A program made the translations under genes and the position numbers. From assembly GCF_004564355.1 (NCBI RefSeq), contig NZ_CP038266.1:2170001-2234000 (forward strand): 64,000 nucleotides of DNA, in the 5' to 3' direction. The DNA comes from Microbacterium wangchenii (GTDB taxonomy: Bacteria > Actinomycetota > Actinomycetes > Actinomycetales > Microbacteriaceae). Below are positions 29,867 through 38,912 of the stretch, piece after piece (the stretch's first letter is position 1; the number at the start of each line of letters is the position of its first letter). The notes under the pieces were generated by a model. That model was not told the origin of the DNA, did not search any database, and saw only the letters and a list, made by a program, of their open reading frames with translations.

Positions 29867-31549
29867 ATGAGCGATGTCGCGAACGAACCCCCCGCCCCCA
29901 GCGAGGAGGACCGCCCCGTCCTGACCAACCGTCAGGGGCACCCGGTCTACGACAACCAGAACTCCCGTACGGTCGGCGACCGTGGCCCCGCCACCCTCGA
30001 GAACTACCAGTTCCTGGAGAAGATCAGCCACTTCGACCGCGAGCGCATCCCCGAGCGGGTCGTGCACGCGCGCGGCGCCGTCGCGTTCGGTCACTTCGAG
30101 GCGACCGGCAAGTGGGGCGATGAGCCGATCGAGAAGTACACGCGCGCGAAGCTCTTCAACACCCCCGGCAAGAAGACCGACCTGGCGATCCGCCTGTCCA
30201 GCGTGATCGGCGGCCGGGACTCGTCCGAGGCGGCCCGCGATCCGCGCGGCTTCGCCGTGAAGTTCTACACCGAGGACGGCAACTGGGACCTCGTCGGCAA
30301 CAACCTGGCGGTGTTCTTCATCCGGGACGCCATCAAGTTCCCCGACGTGATCCACTCCCTGAAGCCGGATCCCGTGACCTTCCGCCAGGAACCGGCGCGC
30401 ATCTTCGACTTCATGTCGCAGACCCCCGAGTCGATGCACATGCTGGTGAACCTCTTCAGCCCGCGCGGCATCCCGGCCAACTACCGCACGATGCAGGGGT
30501 TCGGCGTGAACACCTACAAGTGGGTGAACGCCGACGGCGAGACGGTGCTGGTGAAGTACCACTGGCTGCCGCGCGCGGGGGTGAAGAGCCTCACGGAGGA
30601 GGACGCCGCCAACATCCAGGCCACCGACCTCGGGCACGCCTCGAAGGATCTGTACGAGGCCATCGAGTCCGGCGACTACCCGCAGTGGGACCTCTACGTG
30701 CAGATGATGAGCGACGACGACCACCCCGAACTGGACTTCGACCCGCTCGATGACACCAAGGTGTGGCCGGAGAACGAGTTCGAACCCAAGCTGGTGGGCA
30801 CCATGACGCTCACCGCCAACGTCACCGACCATCACAACCAGAACGAGCAGATCGCGTTCGGCACCGGGGTGCTCGTGGACGGCCTGGACTTCTCCGACGA
30901 CAAGATGCTGGTCGGCCGCACGTTCTCGTACTCGGACACGCAGCGGTACCGCGTGGGCCCGAACTACCTGCAGCTGCCGGTGAACAGCCCCAAGAACGCC
31001 CGCGTGTCCACCAACCAGCGTGGCGGGCAGATGTCGTACGGCGTAGACCTCGGCGAAGGTCAGAACCCCCACGTCAACTATGAGCCGTCGACCATGGGCG
31101 GGCTCCGGGAAGCCGAGTATCCCACGAAGGACGAGCAGGGACCGGTCATCAGCGGCCGCCTCACGCGGGCGCGCATCCCACGGACCAACGACTACACGCA
31201 GGCAGGCCAGCGCTATCAGCTGATGGAGCAGTGGGAGAAGGACGACCTGGTGCGGAACTTCGTCACGCTGATCGGGGAGGCCACCGAGCAGGTCCAGCAG
31301 CGGATGGTGTGGCACTTACTCATGGCCGACGACGAACTCGGCCTGCGCGTGGGCGAAGGACTGGGCATCACCGTCGACGAGGTGAAGGACCTGCCGCCCC
31401 TGCAGTCCCAGACGCTCAGCGACGACGAACTGCAGCGCCTGGCGAACCTGGGGAAGAACGGCCCACGCGATGTCGCGGGCCTGAAGATGACGCACGTCGT
31501 GCCGAACGAGCGCGTCGTGGTCGAGCGGGGCGGCCCCGCGGCGGCGTGA
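29867..31549 (+). CDS. katA: Catalase (clade III type, 560 aa)
   Basis: A monofunctional haem catalase decomposing hydrogen peroxide. [17 protein letters not shown] holds the distal catalytic His near residue 66, [20 protein letters not shown] contains the distal Asn, and [21 protein letters not shown] carries the proximal Tyr haem ligand. The length is in the range of small-subunit catalases with a C-terminal extension of about 70 residues. The ATG at 29867 has a GAGAGGA ribosome-binding site. There is no signal peptide, so it is cytoplasmic. A strong inverted repeat after the gene acts as a probable terminator. Confidence 0.97.
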   Translation: MSDVANEPPAPSEEDRPVLTNRQGHPVYDNQNSRTVGDRGPATLENYQFLEKISHFDRERIPERVVHARGAVAFGHFEATGKWGDEPIEKYTRAKLFNTPGKKTDLAIRLSSVIGGRDSSEAARDPRGFAVKFYTEDGNWDLVGNNLAVFFIRDAIKFPDVIHSLKPDPVTFRQEPARIFDFMSQTPESMHMLVNLFSPRGIPANYRTMQGFGVNTYKWVNADGETVLVKYHWLPRAGVKSLTEEDAANIQATDLGHASKDLYEAIESGDYPQWDLYVQMMSDDDHPELDFDPLDDTKVWPENEFEPKLVGTMTLTANVTDHHNQNEQIAFGTGVLVDGLDFSDDKMLVGRTFSYSDTQRYRVGPNYLQLPVNSPKNARVSTNQRGGQMSYGVDLGEGQNPHVNYEPSTMGGLREAEYPTKDEQGPVISGRLTRARIPRTNDYTQAGQRYQLMEQWEKDDLVRNFVTLIGEATEQVQQRMVWHLLMADDELGLRVGEGLGITVDEVKDLPPLQSQTLSDDELQRLANLGKNGPRDVAGLKMTHVVPNERVVVERGGPAAA

Positions 31550-31584
31550 GCGCCCTTCGGAGCACCTCCGCGTAGTGGTGCGAT

Positions 31585-31613
31585 GCCCCGGGACCGGAAG
31601 ACGGTCCCGGGGC
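31585..31613. terminator. Bidirectional terminator between catalase and a convergent gene
   Basis: A perfect 12-bp stem, GCCCCGGGACCG (31585-31596) with CGGTCCCGGGGC (31602-31613), and a GAAGA loop fills the gap between the convergent stops. U-tracts are poor, as is common in high-GC genomes. Confidence 0.7.
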
Positions 31614-31925
31614 CTAGCGCTCTTCGCCGAACAGCTTCGCCAGGAGCGGTACCGATTCCATGCCGTAGGTGACTCCGCCGACGGGGACGCGGCCATCCAC
31701 GGCGGCCGCGACCTCGGCCACCACCTCCGTTCCGAAGCCACCGCAGAGCTCGATCGACTGCGCTCCGTCATCGACGAGCTCGACCGCGACGGCCACGGCG
31801 GCAGCGGGATCCGGGACGGCGACGATCGTCGTCTTCAGTCCACCCCGATCGATCACCGCGCGGTCCTGCGCAGGATCCTCCTCACCCACCCCCAGGTAGA
31901 TGAATCCCCACTGGTGAAAGCTCAT
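31614..31925 (-). CDS. Small conserved protein, DUF6506-like (103 aa)
   Basis: An alpha/beta protein beginning MSFHQWGFIYLGVG, with a TTIVAVPDPAAAVAVAVELVDDG helix region, the distinctive IELCGGFGTEV and a final VPVGGVTYGMES. I associate this pattern, from memory, with the DUF6506 group; no function is known to me. A ribosome-binding site (GGGAGG) precedes the ATG at 31925. It is convergent with the catalase gene. A single Cys in the ELCGG motif might be functional. About 270 bases upstream, before the glycosyltransferase gene, show no further gene. Confidence 0.7.
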   Translation of the reverse strand: MSFHQWGFIYLGVGEEDPAQDRAVIDRGGLKTTIVAVPDPAAAVAVAVELVDDGAQSIELCGGFGTEVVAEVAAAVDGRVPVGGVTYGMESVPLLAKLFGEER

Positions 31926-32193
31926 GTCGACCTCCCTTGAACGGATGGATTCACCAACGCCTCGCCGGGGAGGACGATTCCTTCGCGCTGCCGAGAGCGG
32001 AACGCATCCGCGCCGCCAACCGCTCAGGCGATCGTCATCCAGCGTTCACACGCGGGGAACACGATCGTCGCGGGTTGGGGCGCAGCATGGAGTCACCGTT
32101 CCGGGCTCTGGGGGCTCGGTATCCGGGTAGGGCTCTCTGCGTGCCGACGGCGCTGCGGATGGGAGCACCGCCGTCCATCGGGAGGGGAACCCC

Positions 32194-33915
32194 ATGGCAC
32201 GCATTCCATCCGCACACCATCACCGCCGCCACGGCCATGCCCAGCGCGAGCAGCCGGAGAAGGGCGGGGAGCCGACGCCCGTCATGATCCTGCTGGTCGT
32301 GGTGGCGACCATCGGGGTCCTGGCGTACACGGGGTTCCTGCTCGCCCCGGGCAGCCGCGGCGATCTGCTTCCGTACGTCATGATCATCGCCGCGGAGTCC
32401 GTCCTGGTCGTCCAGGCGCTGCTGTCGATGTGGACGATCCTCTCCAGCGGCCGCAACCCGCGCGACTATGCCGCGCACGACGCCGCCGCGCGCCTCCTGC
32501 CGCGCCTGGCCCGCGGCGACGACCGCATCCACCTGCGTGGCCGCCCGATCGTGATCGATGTGCTCGTGACGGTGTACGGCGAAGAGCTCGACACGGTCCG
32601 CCGCACGGTCACGGCCGCCGTGGGGATGCGGGGGGCGCACCGCACGTGGGTCCTCGACGACGGCCGATCCGACGACGTGCGGACCCTGGCCGAGACCGCC
32701 GGCGCGCGTTACGTGCGCCGGCTCAGCTCCCACGGCGCCAAGGCCGGGAACATCAACCACGCCCTGACGCTGGCCAAAGGCGACTTCTTCGCCATCTTCG
32801 ACGCCGATTTCGTGCCGGTGCCGACGTTCCTGCTGCAGACGATGCCGCTGTTCGTGCACGACGACGTCGCGTTCGTCCAGACCCCGCAGGTGTACGGCAA
32901 CCTGCACACGGTCGTCGCGCGCGGAGCCGCGTACATGCAGACGGTCTTCTACCGGTTCGTCCAGCCCGGTCGCAACCGCTTCAACGCGGCGATCTGCGTG
33001 GGGACGAACGTGGTCTTCCGCCGGACGGCGATCGACGAGGTCGGGGGGATGTACACCGACTCGAAATCCGAAGATGTGTGGACCTCGCTCCTCCTGCATG
33101 AGCGGGGCTGGCGTTCGGTGTTCCTCCCCGACGCGCTCGCGGTCGGGGAGGCACCCGAGACCATCGAGGCGTACAGCAAGCAGCAGCTGCGCTGGGCGAC
33201 CGGGGGCTTCGAGATCCTCCTGCGCCACAATCCACTGAGCCTGCGACGCCGCCTGACGATGGATCAGCGCATCCAGTACCTGGTGACAGCCACCTTCTAC
33301 CTCACCGGCATCTGTCCGCTCCTGCTCCTGCTCGTGCCGCCGCTGGAGATCTACTTCGACCTGCGTCCGATGACGCTGGAGACCACCGTCCTCACGTGGG
33401 CGCTGTACTACGGCGGCTTCTACGCCATGCAGATCCTGCTCGCCTGGTTCGCGGTCGGATCGTTCCGGTGGGAGACGCTGACCCTGGCGACGGTCTCGTT
33501 CCCGATCTACGCCAAAGCCCTGTGGAACGTGCTGCTGGGGCGTGACATCGGATGGCACGTCACCGGTTCCGCGTCGCGCCGCTCACCCTTCAACTTCGTC
33601 ATCCCGCAGACCCTGTTCTTCGTCTTCCTCGCGCTGACGACCCTCGTGGCCGGCTGGCGTGACGTCGACAACGGCGCGCTCACCCTCGCGACCGCCTGGA
33701 ACGCCACCAACACCGTGATCCTCGGCGCGTTCCTGGTGACGGCGCTTCGCGAAGCGCGCGCCATGGCACGACCGCAGGAACGCCCCGCACCCTCCGCAGC
33801 GCCGGTCGTGACCGCCCCGCTGACGGTGGTCGCACGGCCGCTCCCCCTCGCCGCCCGCCCGGCGGAGCCCGCCGCCGACGAACCGGCCCTCGTCCCGGCG
33901 GGAGGTGCCCGATGA
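32194..33915 (+). CDS. Family 2 processive membrane glycosyltransferase (cellulose/curdlan synthase-like), 573 aa
   Basis: Cellulose-synthase-superfamily GT2. The two N-terminal transmembrane helices (MILLVVVATIGVLAYTGFLL and YVMIIAAESVLVVQALLSMW) precede a cytosolic catalytic domain with VLDDGRSDD (UDP-sugar Asp), IFDADFVP (DxD), SKSEDVWTS (the base-carrying ED) and QQLRWATGG (QxxRW). Further helices after residue 370 form the channel. This set marks processive beta-glycan synthases that extrude polymer while elongating it. There is no PilZ domain. A GGGAGGGG ribosome-binding site supports the ATG at 32194. It overlaps the adaptor gene by ATGA. The downstream GH81 enzyme suggests a beta-1,3-glucan product rather than cellulose or hyaluronan (inference). 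Confidence 0.88.
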   Translation: MARIPSAHHHRRHGHAQREQPEKGGEPTPVMILLVVVATIGVLAYTGFLLAPGSRGDLLPYVMIIAAESVLVVQALLSMWTILSSGRNPRDYAAHDAAARLLPRLARGDDRIHLRGRPIVIDVLVTVYGEELDTVRRTVTAAVGMRGAHRTWVLDDGRSDDVRTLAETAGARYVRRLSSHGAKAGNINHALTLAKGDFFAIFDADFVPVPTFLLQTMPLFVHDDVAFVQTPQVYGNLHTVVARGAAYMQTVFYRFVQPGRNRFNAAICVGTNVVFRRTAIDEVGGMYTDSKSEDVWTSLLLHERGWRSVFLPDALAVGEAPETIEAYSKQQLRWATGGFEILLRHNPLSLRRRLTMDQRIQYLVTATFYLTGICPLLLLLVPPLEIYFDLRPMTLETTVLTWALYYGGFYAMQILLAWFAVGSFRWETLTLATVSFPIYAKALWNVLLGRDIGWHVTGSASRRSPFNFVIPQTLFFVFLALTTLVAGWRDVDNGALTLATAWNATNTVILGAFLVTALREARAMARPQERPAPSAAPVVTAPLTVVARPLPLAARPAEPAADEPALVPAGGAR

Positions 33916-34643
33916 CGTGGGCGAACCGGCTGAAGATGACCGCCGGCCTCCTCATCGTCCTCGTCCTCGTGGCCGCCTTCACGGTCGTGTTCAACCAACG
34001 GCAGCAGCGGGTCCTCTCCACGAGCGCCGCGATCGTCGCGGAGAGCTACCCGGTCGGCACCGATTACGGCGGCATCGTCACCCGGCAGTACGTCGAGGTC
34101 GGTGATGAGGTGGCCGTGGGCGATCCGCTCTTCGACGTACGGAGCCTGCACCTGCAGCGCGACATCGCCACGGGCCAGGTCGCGGATCCGGCCCTCGCCG
34201 CGGGCGTCTCGGCGGACGGCACGTCCACCATCGCCGCGACGGTGGACGGCACGGTGCGGGAGATCGCCGTGCCGCAGGGAGGCTTCGCTCAGGCCGGGGG
34301 CATGCTCGCGACCGTCGATGAGAATTCCTCGCTGTTCGTGGAGGCGGAGTTCCAGCTCTCCGCACGCGACTATGCGCGCATCGCCGAGGGGAACGACGTC
34401 GAGCTGCTGCTGCCCAATCAGGCGCTGCTGGAGGGTGCGGTCGTCGGCATCGACGTGACCACCGTCGAGGGGCAGGCGCTGTCCACCGTGCGGATCGAGA
34501 GCCGAGACCTGTCGGACAAGAGCGCCACAGGGATGTTCCAGGCCGGGACTCCCGTGCAGGCGACCCTGCAGCTGCGCCAGGACGGGCCTCTGGCCGGGGT
34601 GGGCGACGCCGTGCGCGACCTCCTGCGGAAGGTCGGCCTGTGA
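33912..34643 (+). CDS. Membrane-anchored HlyD-like adaptor protein (243 aa)
   Basis: One N-terminal transmembrane segment (MTAGLLIVLVLVAAFTVVF, residues about 9-27) is followed by an extracytoplasmic domain with two biotinyl-lipoyl-like halves: GGIVTRQYVEVGDEVAVGDPLFDV and a second ATVDGTVREIAVPQGGFAQAGG. A beta-barrel-like region with VDVTTVEGQA-type strands follows. Between the lipoyl halves the helical hairpin seen in true HlyD proteins is nearly absent, as in short actinobacterial adaptors linked to glycan synthases such as Alg44/BcsB-like partners. Coupled by ATGA to both neighbours, it probably guides the nascent glycan at the outer face. Confidence 0.75.
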   Translation: MTWANRLKMTAGLLIVLVLVAAFTVVFNQRQQRVLSTSAAIVAESYPVGTDYGGIVTRQYVEVGDEVAVGDPLFDVRSLHLQRDIATGQVADPALAAGVSADGTSTIAATVDGTVREIAVPQGGFAQAGGMLATVDENSSLFVEAEFQLSARDYARIAEGNDVELLLPNQALLEGAVVGIDVTTVEGQALSTVRIESRDLSDKSATGMFQAGTPVQATLQLRQDGPLAGVGDAVRDLLRKVGL

Positions 34644-36634
34644 CCGCCCGCCGCCTCCCGGCGGCGCTGGCGGTCGCCGCGGTTCTCGTCTTCAGCGGAT
34701 GCACCGCCACGACGCCCGCGGACCAGGCGGCGCCCACCGGCACGGCCGAGCCGTCGACGTCCATCGCCGCCCTGCCGGTGGAGAGCGTGGCCGACATCGG
34801 CGAGGCCCGCCTCGCGGAAGATCTCATCCCCCCGACCAACCGCTGGTACTCCGGACTGGTCTTCGGCGCACAACCGCAGCCGGTCTATCCCTTCCCCCTC
34901 GCCTTCGCCGCCGATGACGACGCGTTCACCGTCGACCTGCCGGCCGTGACCGCGACGGAGAAGACCATCGCCGCCTCCTTCGGCGCAGGACTGCGCATCG
35001 GGCTGGACGCCGACCGTTTCGCGGCGGTGCGGGCCGATCCGGTGTCGGTCACCCTGCGCTGGTGGAGCGGCGACGACCCGATCGGCGACGTCACCATCGC
35101 CGAGGGATCCCCCGTCGTGGGCTTCACCGCTGCGCGCGAGAGCACGCTGGTCCCCGCCGCGCCGCTGCGCTCCGCGGGAGATGACGTGTGGACGGCGACG
35201 GCGGACGACACCGCCTTCGGCGTCGTCGCGCGGGGTGCTCGCTGGGACGGGAAGGCCCTGACCGTGCCGGAGGGCGGTCACGCCCAATGGTTCGCGATTC
35301 CGGAGGACTCCGACGTGAGCGCGTGGGCCGAGGCTCTGGATGCGCCCGTCGACGGGGTGCACGTCGAAACCGGCGCCGCGAGTGCGTCCACGCGCCTGAC
35401 CTACACCGGGACGGACAGCACCGTGCTCGTGCCGTTCCCCACTCAGGCCGGCGCGGGCTCGGACTGCGATCTGGGCACCTTCGCCACCGCCTACGGCGAG
35501 GCCGACGCGTGTCGCGGCACGGAGCTCGCGTGGACCGTGCCCGAGACCTCGCCCCGCGCGGCGTTCGACCTCGGCGCGATCGACGATGAGACCCGCGCCG
35601 CCATCGCGGCTCAGGCCGCCGCGGATCTGGATGCCACGCCTCCCCTCCCCGCCGACACCTACTACGGGGGGAAGGCTCTCGCCCGGCTCGCCGCACTCCT
35701 CACCCTGGCCCGTGACCTGGGCGACACGGCGCTGGCCGATCGCGTCGCCGTGAGGTTGTGGACGGAGCTGGCACCGTGGGCCGAGGCGGACGGATGCCGC
35801 GAGCGGGACAGCCGCTGCTTCGTGTACGACGACGCCCTGCGGACCGTCGTCGGCAAGACGCCGACCTTCGGGTCGGAGGAGGGCAACGACCACCACTTCC
35901 ACTACGGCTACTTCCTGACCGCCGCCGCCGCCCTGGTCGCCGCGCAGCCCGAGAAGGCCGACGCGCTGGCCACCGTGATGGACATCCTCGCCGCCGACAT
36001 CGCCGCCGGCGCCGCCGAGGAGGCGCTGCCGCGCCTGCGCGTGTTCGATCCGTACCGCGGCCACTCGTGGGCGTCTGGACTTTCCCCCTTCGCGGACGGC
36101 AACAACCAGGAATCCAGCTCGGAAGCCGTCGCGGCGTGGAACGGCCTGGCACTGTGGGCCGAGATCCGCGGCGACGACGGACTGGCCCACACCGCCCGAT
36201 GGCTGCTGTCGGCGGAAGTGGCCGCAGCCCGCGCCCTCTGGCTCGAGCCCGACTCCGACACCCTGGCCGAGGGGTTCGATCATCCCGTCGTTTCGCTGAC
36301 GTGGGGCGGCAAGCGCGACTACGCCACGTGGTTCAGTCCCGAGCCGTCGGCGATCCTCGGCATCCAGGTGCTTCCGCTGACCCCCGTGGCCCTCGACTAC
36401 CTGGCGCAGGACCCGGGCCGCGTCGCCCGCAACGTCGCCGACGCCGGCCCGCAGGCGTTCAGCGGACCGCTGGGCGAGTACGTCCTGATGTATTCGGCGC
36501 TGGGCGGCGCCGCCCCGCATGCCGCCGCGACGGAGGCCCTGGCGGCGCTGCCCGCCGACGGCCTGGACGACGGAAACTCCAAGGCCGTGATGATGGCCTG
36601 GCTCGCCGCGATCGAGGCCTCACCTGGGCGTTGA
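34640..36634 (+). CDS. Lipoprotein with GH81-like endo-beta-1,3-glucanase domain (664 aa)
   Basis: A type II signal peptide ends in the lipobox VFSGC (Cys at about residue 21), so the enzyme should be a lipoprotein on the outer face of the membrane. The region NRWYSGLVFG near residue 66 and the C-terminal half with NDHHFHYGYFL near residue 415 (catalytic Asp), GHSWASGL and FADGNNQESSSEA (putative nucleophile/activator Glu pair) match GH81 endo-beta-1,3-glucanases, and total length fits. The final gene of a three-gene operon with a GT2 synthase and an adaptor, it probably trims or releases the polymer. Specificity is inferred from family only. Confidence 0.85.
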   Translation: MTARRLPAALAVAAVLVFSGCTATTPADQAAPTGTAEPSTSIAALPVESVADIGEARLAEDLIPPTNRWYSGLVFGAQPQPVYPFPLAFAADDDAFTVDLPAVTATEKTIAASFGAGLRIGLDADRFAAVRADPVSVTLRWWSGDDPIGDVTIAEGSPVVGFTAARESTLVPAAPLRSAGDDVWTATADDTAFGVVARGARWDGKALTVPEGGHAQWFAIPEDSDVSAWAEALDAPVDGVHVETGAASASTRLTYTGTDSTVLVPFPTQAGAGSDCDLGTFATAYGEADACRGTELAWTVPETSPRAAFDLGAIDDETRAAIAAQAAADLDATPPLPADTYYGGKALARLAALLTLARDLGDTALADRVAVRLWTELAPWAEADGCRERDSRCFVYDDALRTVVGKTPTFGSEEGNDHHFHYGYFLTAAAALVAAQPEKADALATVMDILAADIAAGAAEEALPRLRVFDPYRGHSWASGLSPFADGNNQESSSEAVAAWNGLALWAEIRGDDGLAHTARWLLSAEVAAARALWLEPDSDTLAEGFDHPVVSLTWGGKRDYATWFSPEPSAILGIQVLPLTPVALDYLAQDPGRVARNVADAGPQAFSGPLGEYVLMYSALGGAAPHAAATEALAALPADGLDDGNSKAVMMAWLAAIEASPGR

Positions 36635-36673
36635 GTGCGCGCATCCGCGGCCTCCGGCGAGAACCCGGAAACG

Positions 36674-36710
36674 AAAAAGCCCCGGAAACTGGCGAGAGTT
36701 TCCGGGGCTT
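36674..36710 (-). terminator. Terminator of tRNA-Lys
   Basis: AAGCCCCGGAAACT and AGTTTCCGGGGCTT form a perfect 14-bp stem followed by TTTTT on the minus strand (AAAAA at 36674-36678 on plus), the clearest intrinsic terminator in the window. It may also stop plus-strand transcription from the GH81 gene. Confidence 0.9.
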
Positions 36711-36712
36711 CG

Positions 36713-36785
36713 TGCACCCCCAGGGACTTGAACCCTGAACCCACTGATTAAGAGTCAGTTGCTCTGCCGATTGAGCTAGAGGTGC
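36713..36785 (-). tRNA. tRNA-Lys (CTT anticodon)
   Basis: A 73-nt cloverleaf with acceptor GCACCTC/GGGGTGC, D-stem GCTC/GAGC, anticodon stem ACTGA/TCAGT with loop CTCTTAA (anticodon CTT), and T-loop TTCAAGT. Discriminator A is followed by CGA, so CCA is not encoded. Confidence 0.95.
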
Positions 36786-36889
36786 AGGTCGCCGGTGCCG
36801 TTTCCGGCGGGGCGAACCGAGGGATCACATTACCATCCTGATCCGCCCCGCCGCGAATCGAGCAGGCCCGGCGCCTGTAGCCTGGACGC

Positions 36890-37735
36890 GTGTGCCCTGC
36901 CGCCGACGCGCTGCCTTCCCCGACCGGTCCGTATGCCGACGATCTCGTTCTCGCGCTGCGACTGGCCGATGCGGCGGACGCCGTCACGATGGCACGCTTC
37001 GATGCCGGCGATCTGGACGTGACCGCGAAGGCGGACGCGTCCTATGTCACGGAGGCGGATCTGGCCGCCGAGCGGGAGATCCGCGCGATCCTCGACGCCG
37101 AGCGTCCTGACGACGGTGTCCTGGGGGAAGAGTACGGATCCCGCGGATCCGCTGCGCGGCGCTGGATCATCGACCCCATCGACGGTACGCACAACTATCT
37201 GCGCGGCATCCCGGTGTGGGCGACGCTCATCGCGCTCACTGTCGACGGAGCTCCGGTGGTCGGGGTCGTGAGCCAGCCGGCCATCGGGCGCCGGTGGTGG
37301 GCCGCGGCATCCGCCGGCGCGTGGACCACCGCATCCGATGGCGGCGTGCGTCGCATCCACGTCTCGGACGTGTCGTCGCTCGAGCAGGCCAGCGTCAGCT
37401 TCCAGAGCATCGCGCAATGGACCGACGCGGGGCACCGGTCGGCGCTGCTGGAACTCTCGCGCAACGTGTGGCGCGACCGCGGCTACGGCGACGCCCTCCC
37501 CTACATGTGGCTCGCCGAAGGCCGGCTGGAGATGGTCGCCGAGTTCGACGTGAAGGAATACGACATCGCCGCGCTCGCGCCCATCGTGACGGAGGCCGGC
37601 GGCCGGTTCACCGCCTACGACGGCTCCGATTCGCTCACCGCCGGCTCGTCACTCGCCACGAACGGCGTCCTGCACTCCGCCTTCCTCGACCTGCTCCACG
37701 CCACCGATGCCCGCGACGTGAAAGAGCTCGCATGA
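36890..37735 (+). CDS. hisN: Inositol-monophosphatase-family phosphatase, HisN-like (281 aa)
   Basis: A Mg2+-dependent IMPase-fold phosphatase. SYVTEADLAAEREIR, VLGEEYG (metal Glu) and WIIDPIDGTHNYLRG (the DPxDGT metal and substrate motif) followed by EYDIAALAPIVTEAGG are its signatures. The form with GEEYG and WIIDPIDGTHNY is that of actinobacterial histidinol-phosphatase HisN, which completes histidine synthesis; inositol phosphatase activity cannot be excluded. No other his gene is present in the window. The GTG at 36890 is the first workable start. The end overlaps the lipoprotein gene by ATGA. Confidence 0.85.
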   Translation: MCPAADALPSPTGPYADDLVLALRLADAADAVTMARFDAGDLDVTAKADASYVTEADLAAEREIRAILDAERPDDGVLGEEYGSRGSAARRWIIDPIDGTHNYLRGIPVWATLIALTVDGAPVVGVVSQPAIGRRWWAAASAGAWTTASDGGVRRIHVSDVSSLEQASVSFQSIAQWTDAGHRSALLELSRNVWRDRGYGDALPYMWLAEGRLEMVAEFDVKEYDIAALAPIVTEAGGRFTAYDGSDSLTAGSSLATNGVLHSAFLDLLHATDARDVKELA

Positions 37736-38307
37736 GAATCCCCCGCCTCGTGACCTCGCTCGCGATCGCCGTCCCTCTCGTCCTGCTCGCGGGCTGCGCG
37801 AACGAGACCACGCCGGAGACGACCCCGACGACGCCGGCTCCCCCGACCGCCGTGCCCACCTCCCCCGCACCCACGCCTTCGGGCGACGGGTCCGGAACCG
37901 ATCCCTCCGAGCCGACGTGCGAGACGATCGTGCCCGCGGGTGTCGTCGACGAGTTCCAGAAGGTCGGATGGAGCGCGCAGCCGCAGCCCTTCCGCATCGG
38001 CGGCATCGAGATCCCCGGCGGGATCCAGTGCACGTGGGGCGACTATTCCGTCGCCACCGACCACGTGCAGATCTTCGGCTGGGCCCCCATCGAGGATGCG
38101 CAGATCGAGCGCGCCCAGTCCGAGCTCATCGGATCGGGCTGGCGGCGCGAGGAGGGCGAAGACGGGTTCTACGTCACCGAGAGCGCCGACACCGTCATCG
38201 CCCCCGACGAGAACGGGTACGGCTTCACCTACTTCTTCAGCGACACCTGGGTGACGATGGCCGACACCAAGCAGGGCCTCGTGCTCGTGGAGTGGCCCCC
38301 GCGCTGA
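37732..38307 (+). CDS. Lipoprotein of unknown function (191 aa)
   Basis: A signal peptide ending in the lipobox LLAGC (Cys near residue 22) is followed by a Thr/Pro-rich tether of about 40 residues and a folded domain with two conserved-looking cysteines (PTCETIVP and IQCTWGD), which could form a disulphide outside the membrane. No family is recognised. Translational coupling to the HisN-like gene by ATGA is not explained by function. Similar small Thr/Pro-tethered lipoproteins are common on actinobacterial surfaces. Confidence 0.8.
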   Translation: MRIPRLVTSLAIAVPLVLLAGCANETTPETTPTTPAPPTAVPTSPAPTPSGDGSGTDPSEPTCETIVPAGVVDEFQKVGWSAQPQPFRIGGIEIPGGIQCTWGDYSVATDHVQIFGWAPIEDAQIERAQSELIGSGWRREEGEDGFYVTESADTVIAPDENGYGFTYFFSDTWVTMADTKQGLVLVEWPPR

Positions 38308-38362
38308 CTTCGCCGTGGCGCCGCTGACGCGGCGGCCTCGTCTGCCCGTCCGGCCTCGTCGG

Positions 38363-38444
38363 CCCGAACTCCTCAAGACCGGGGCCTCCGCCGCCCCATC
38401 CGCCCGGTTTCGGCGCATCCCGGCCCGGATTTGAGGAGTTCGGG
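38363..38444. repeat. 82-bp inverted-end element, copy 1
   Basis: Starts CCCGAACTCCTCAA and ends with the exact complement TTGAGGAGTTCGGG. The interior contains CCCGGTTTCGGCGCATC. RNA or single-stranded DNA could form a hairpin with a 14-bp base stem. Confidence 0.9.
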
Positions 38445-38547
38445 CGCGGCCCGGCACCCGCATCGGCATGCAGGCGGGCCCGCCCCTACAGGTAGGCGGA
38501 CGCCGCGTCGTTCACTGTCCCCGGCAGCCCTTCCCGCCCCCACCGCG

Positions 38548-38629
38548 CCCGAACTCCTCAAGACCGGGGCCCCCGCGGCCGCATCCGCCCGGTTTCGGCG
38601 CATCTGCGCCCGGATTTGAGGAGTTCGGG
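38548..38629. repeat. 82-bp inverted-end element, copy 2
   Basis: Same ends and interior as copy 1, with a few substitutions (GGGGCCCCCGCGG region and CATCTGCGCC). Lies 185 bases after copy 1 (start to start). Confidence 0.9.
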
Positions 38630-38754
38630 CGCGGCCCGGCTCCCGCATCGGCACGCGGGCGGGCCCGCCCCTACACGCAGGCGGGCGCCCGGAAAGGTAG
38701 GGCGGGTGGCGGGGCGTTGATGGCCCCCGGGCAGCCCTTCCCGCCCCAGCCCCG

Positions 38755-38836
38755 CCCGAACTCCTCAAGACCGCGACCTCCGCCGCCCGATCGGCCCGGT
38801 TTCGGCGCATCCCGGCCCGGACTTGAGGAGTTCGGG
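38755..38836. repeat. 82-bp inverted-end element, copy 3
   Basis: Same ends and length; the interior differs at CCGCGACCTC and CGATCGGCCC. One end base pair next to the stem is changed (ACTTGAGG). Lies 207 bases after copy 2 and 77 bases before the response-regulator start. Confidence 0.9.
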
Positions 38837-38870
38837 ATCGACACCCCGGAGAGCGACACGCGTCGGGCCG

Positions 38871-38893
38871 CTTCAGGCGCGCTTCAGCTTCGG
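38871..38893 (+). promoter_or_regulatory. CTTCAG direct repeats upstream of the response regulator
   Basis: CTTCAG at 38871 and 38882 (11-base spacing) and a degenerate CTTCGG at 38888 lie 20-40 bases before the response-regulator ATG. Tandem hexamers one helical turn apart are the usual OmpR/PhoB-type binding pattern. The same hexamer is repeated before the PepSY gene at 40894, suggesting autoregulation. Confidence 0.6.
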
Positions 38894-38912
38894 ACGGCCA
38901 GACTGGGGAGCG

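Larger units (their letters stand above)
38308..38870. other. Non-coding gap with repeated blocks between lipoprotein and response-regulator genes
   Basis: No gene is supported here. The gap holds three copies of an 82-bp element (listed separately) and, between copies 1-2 and 2-3, a further related stretch containing GCGGGCCCGCCCCTACA and GCAGCCCTTCCCGCCCC. The true repeat unit is therefore about 185-207 bp in imperfect tandem. Open frames crossing it change sequence with the repeats and have no ribosome-binding site. Confidence 0.7.

Noticed and set aside
38363..38836. CRISPR array
   Set aside because: Three repeats only, of 82 bases with inverted ends and 103-125-base related spacers; no cas gene; not CRISPR.
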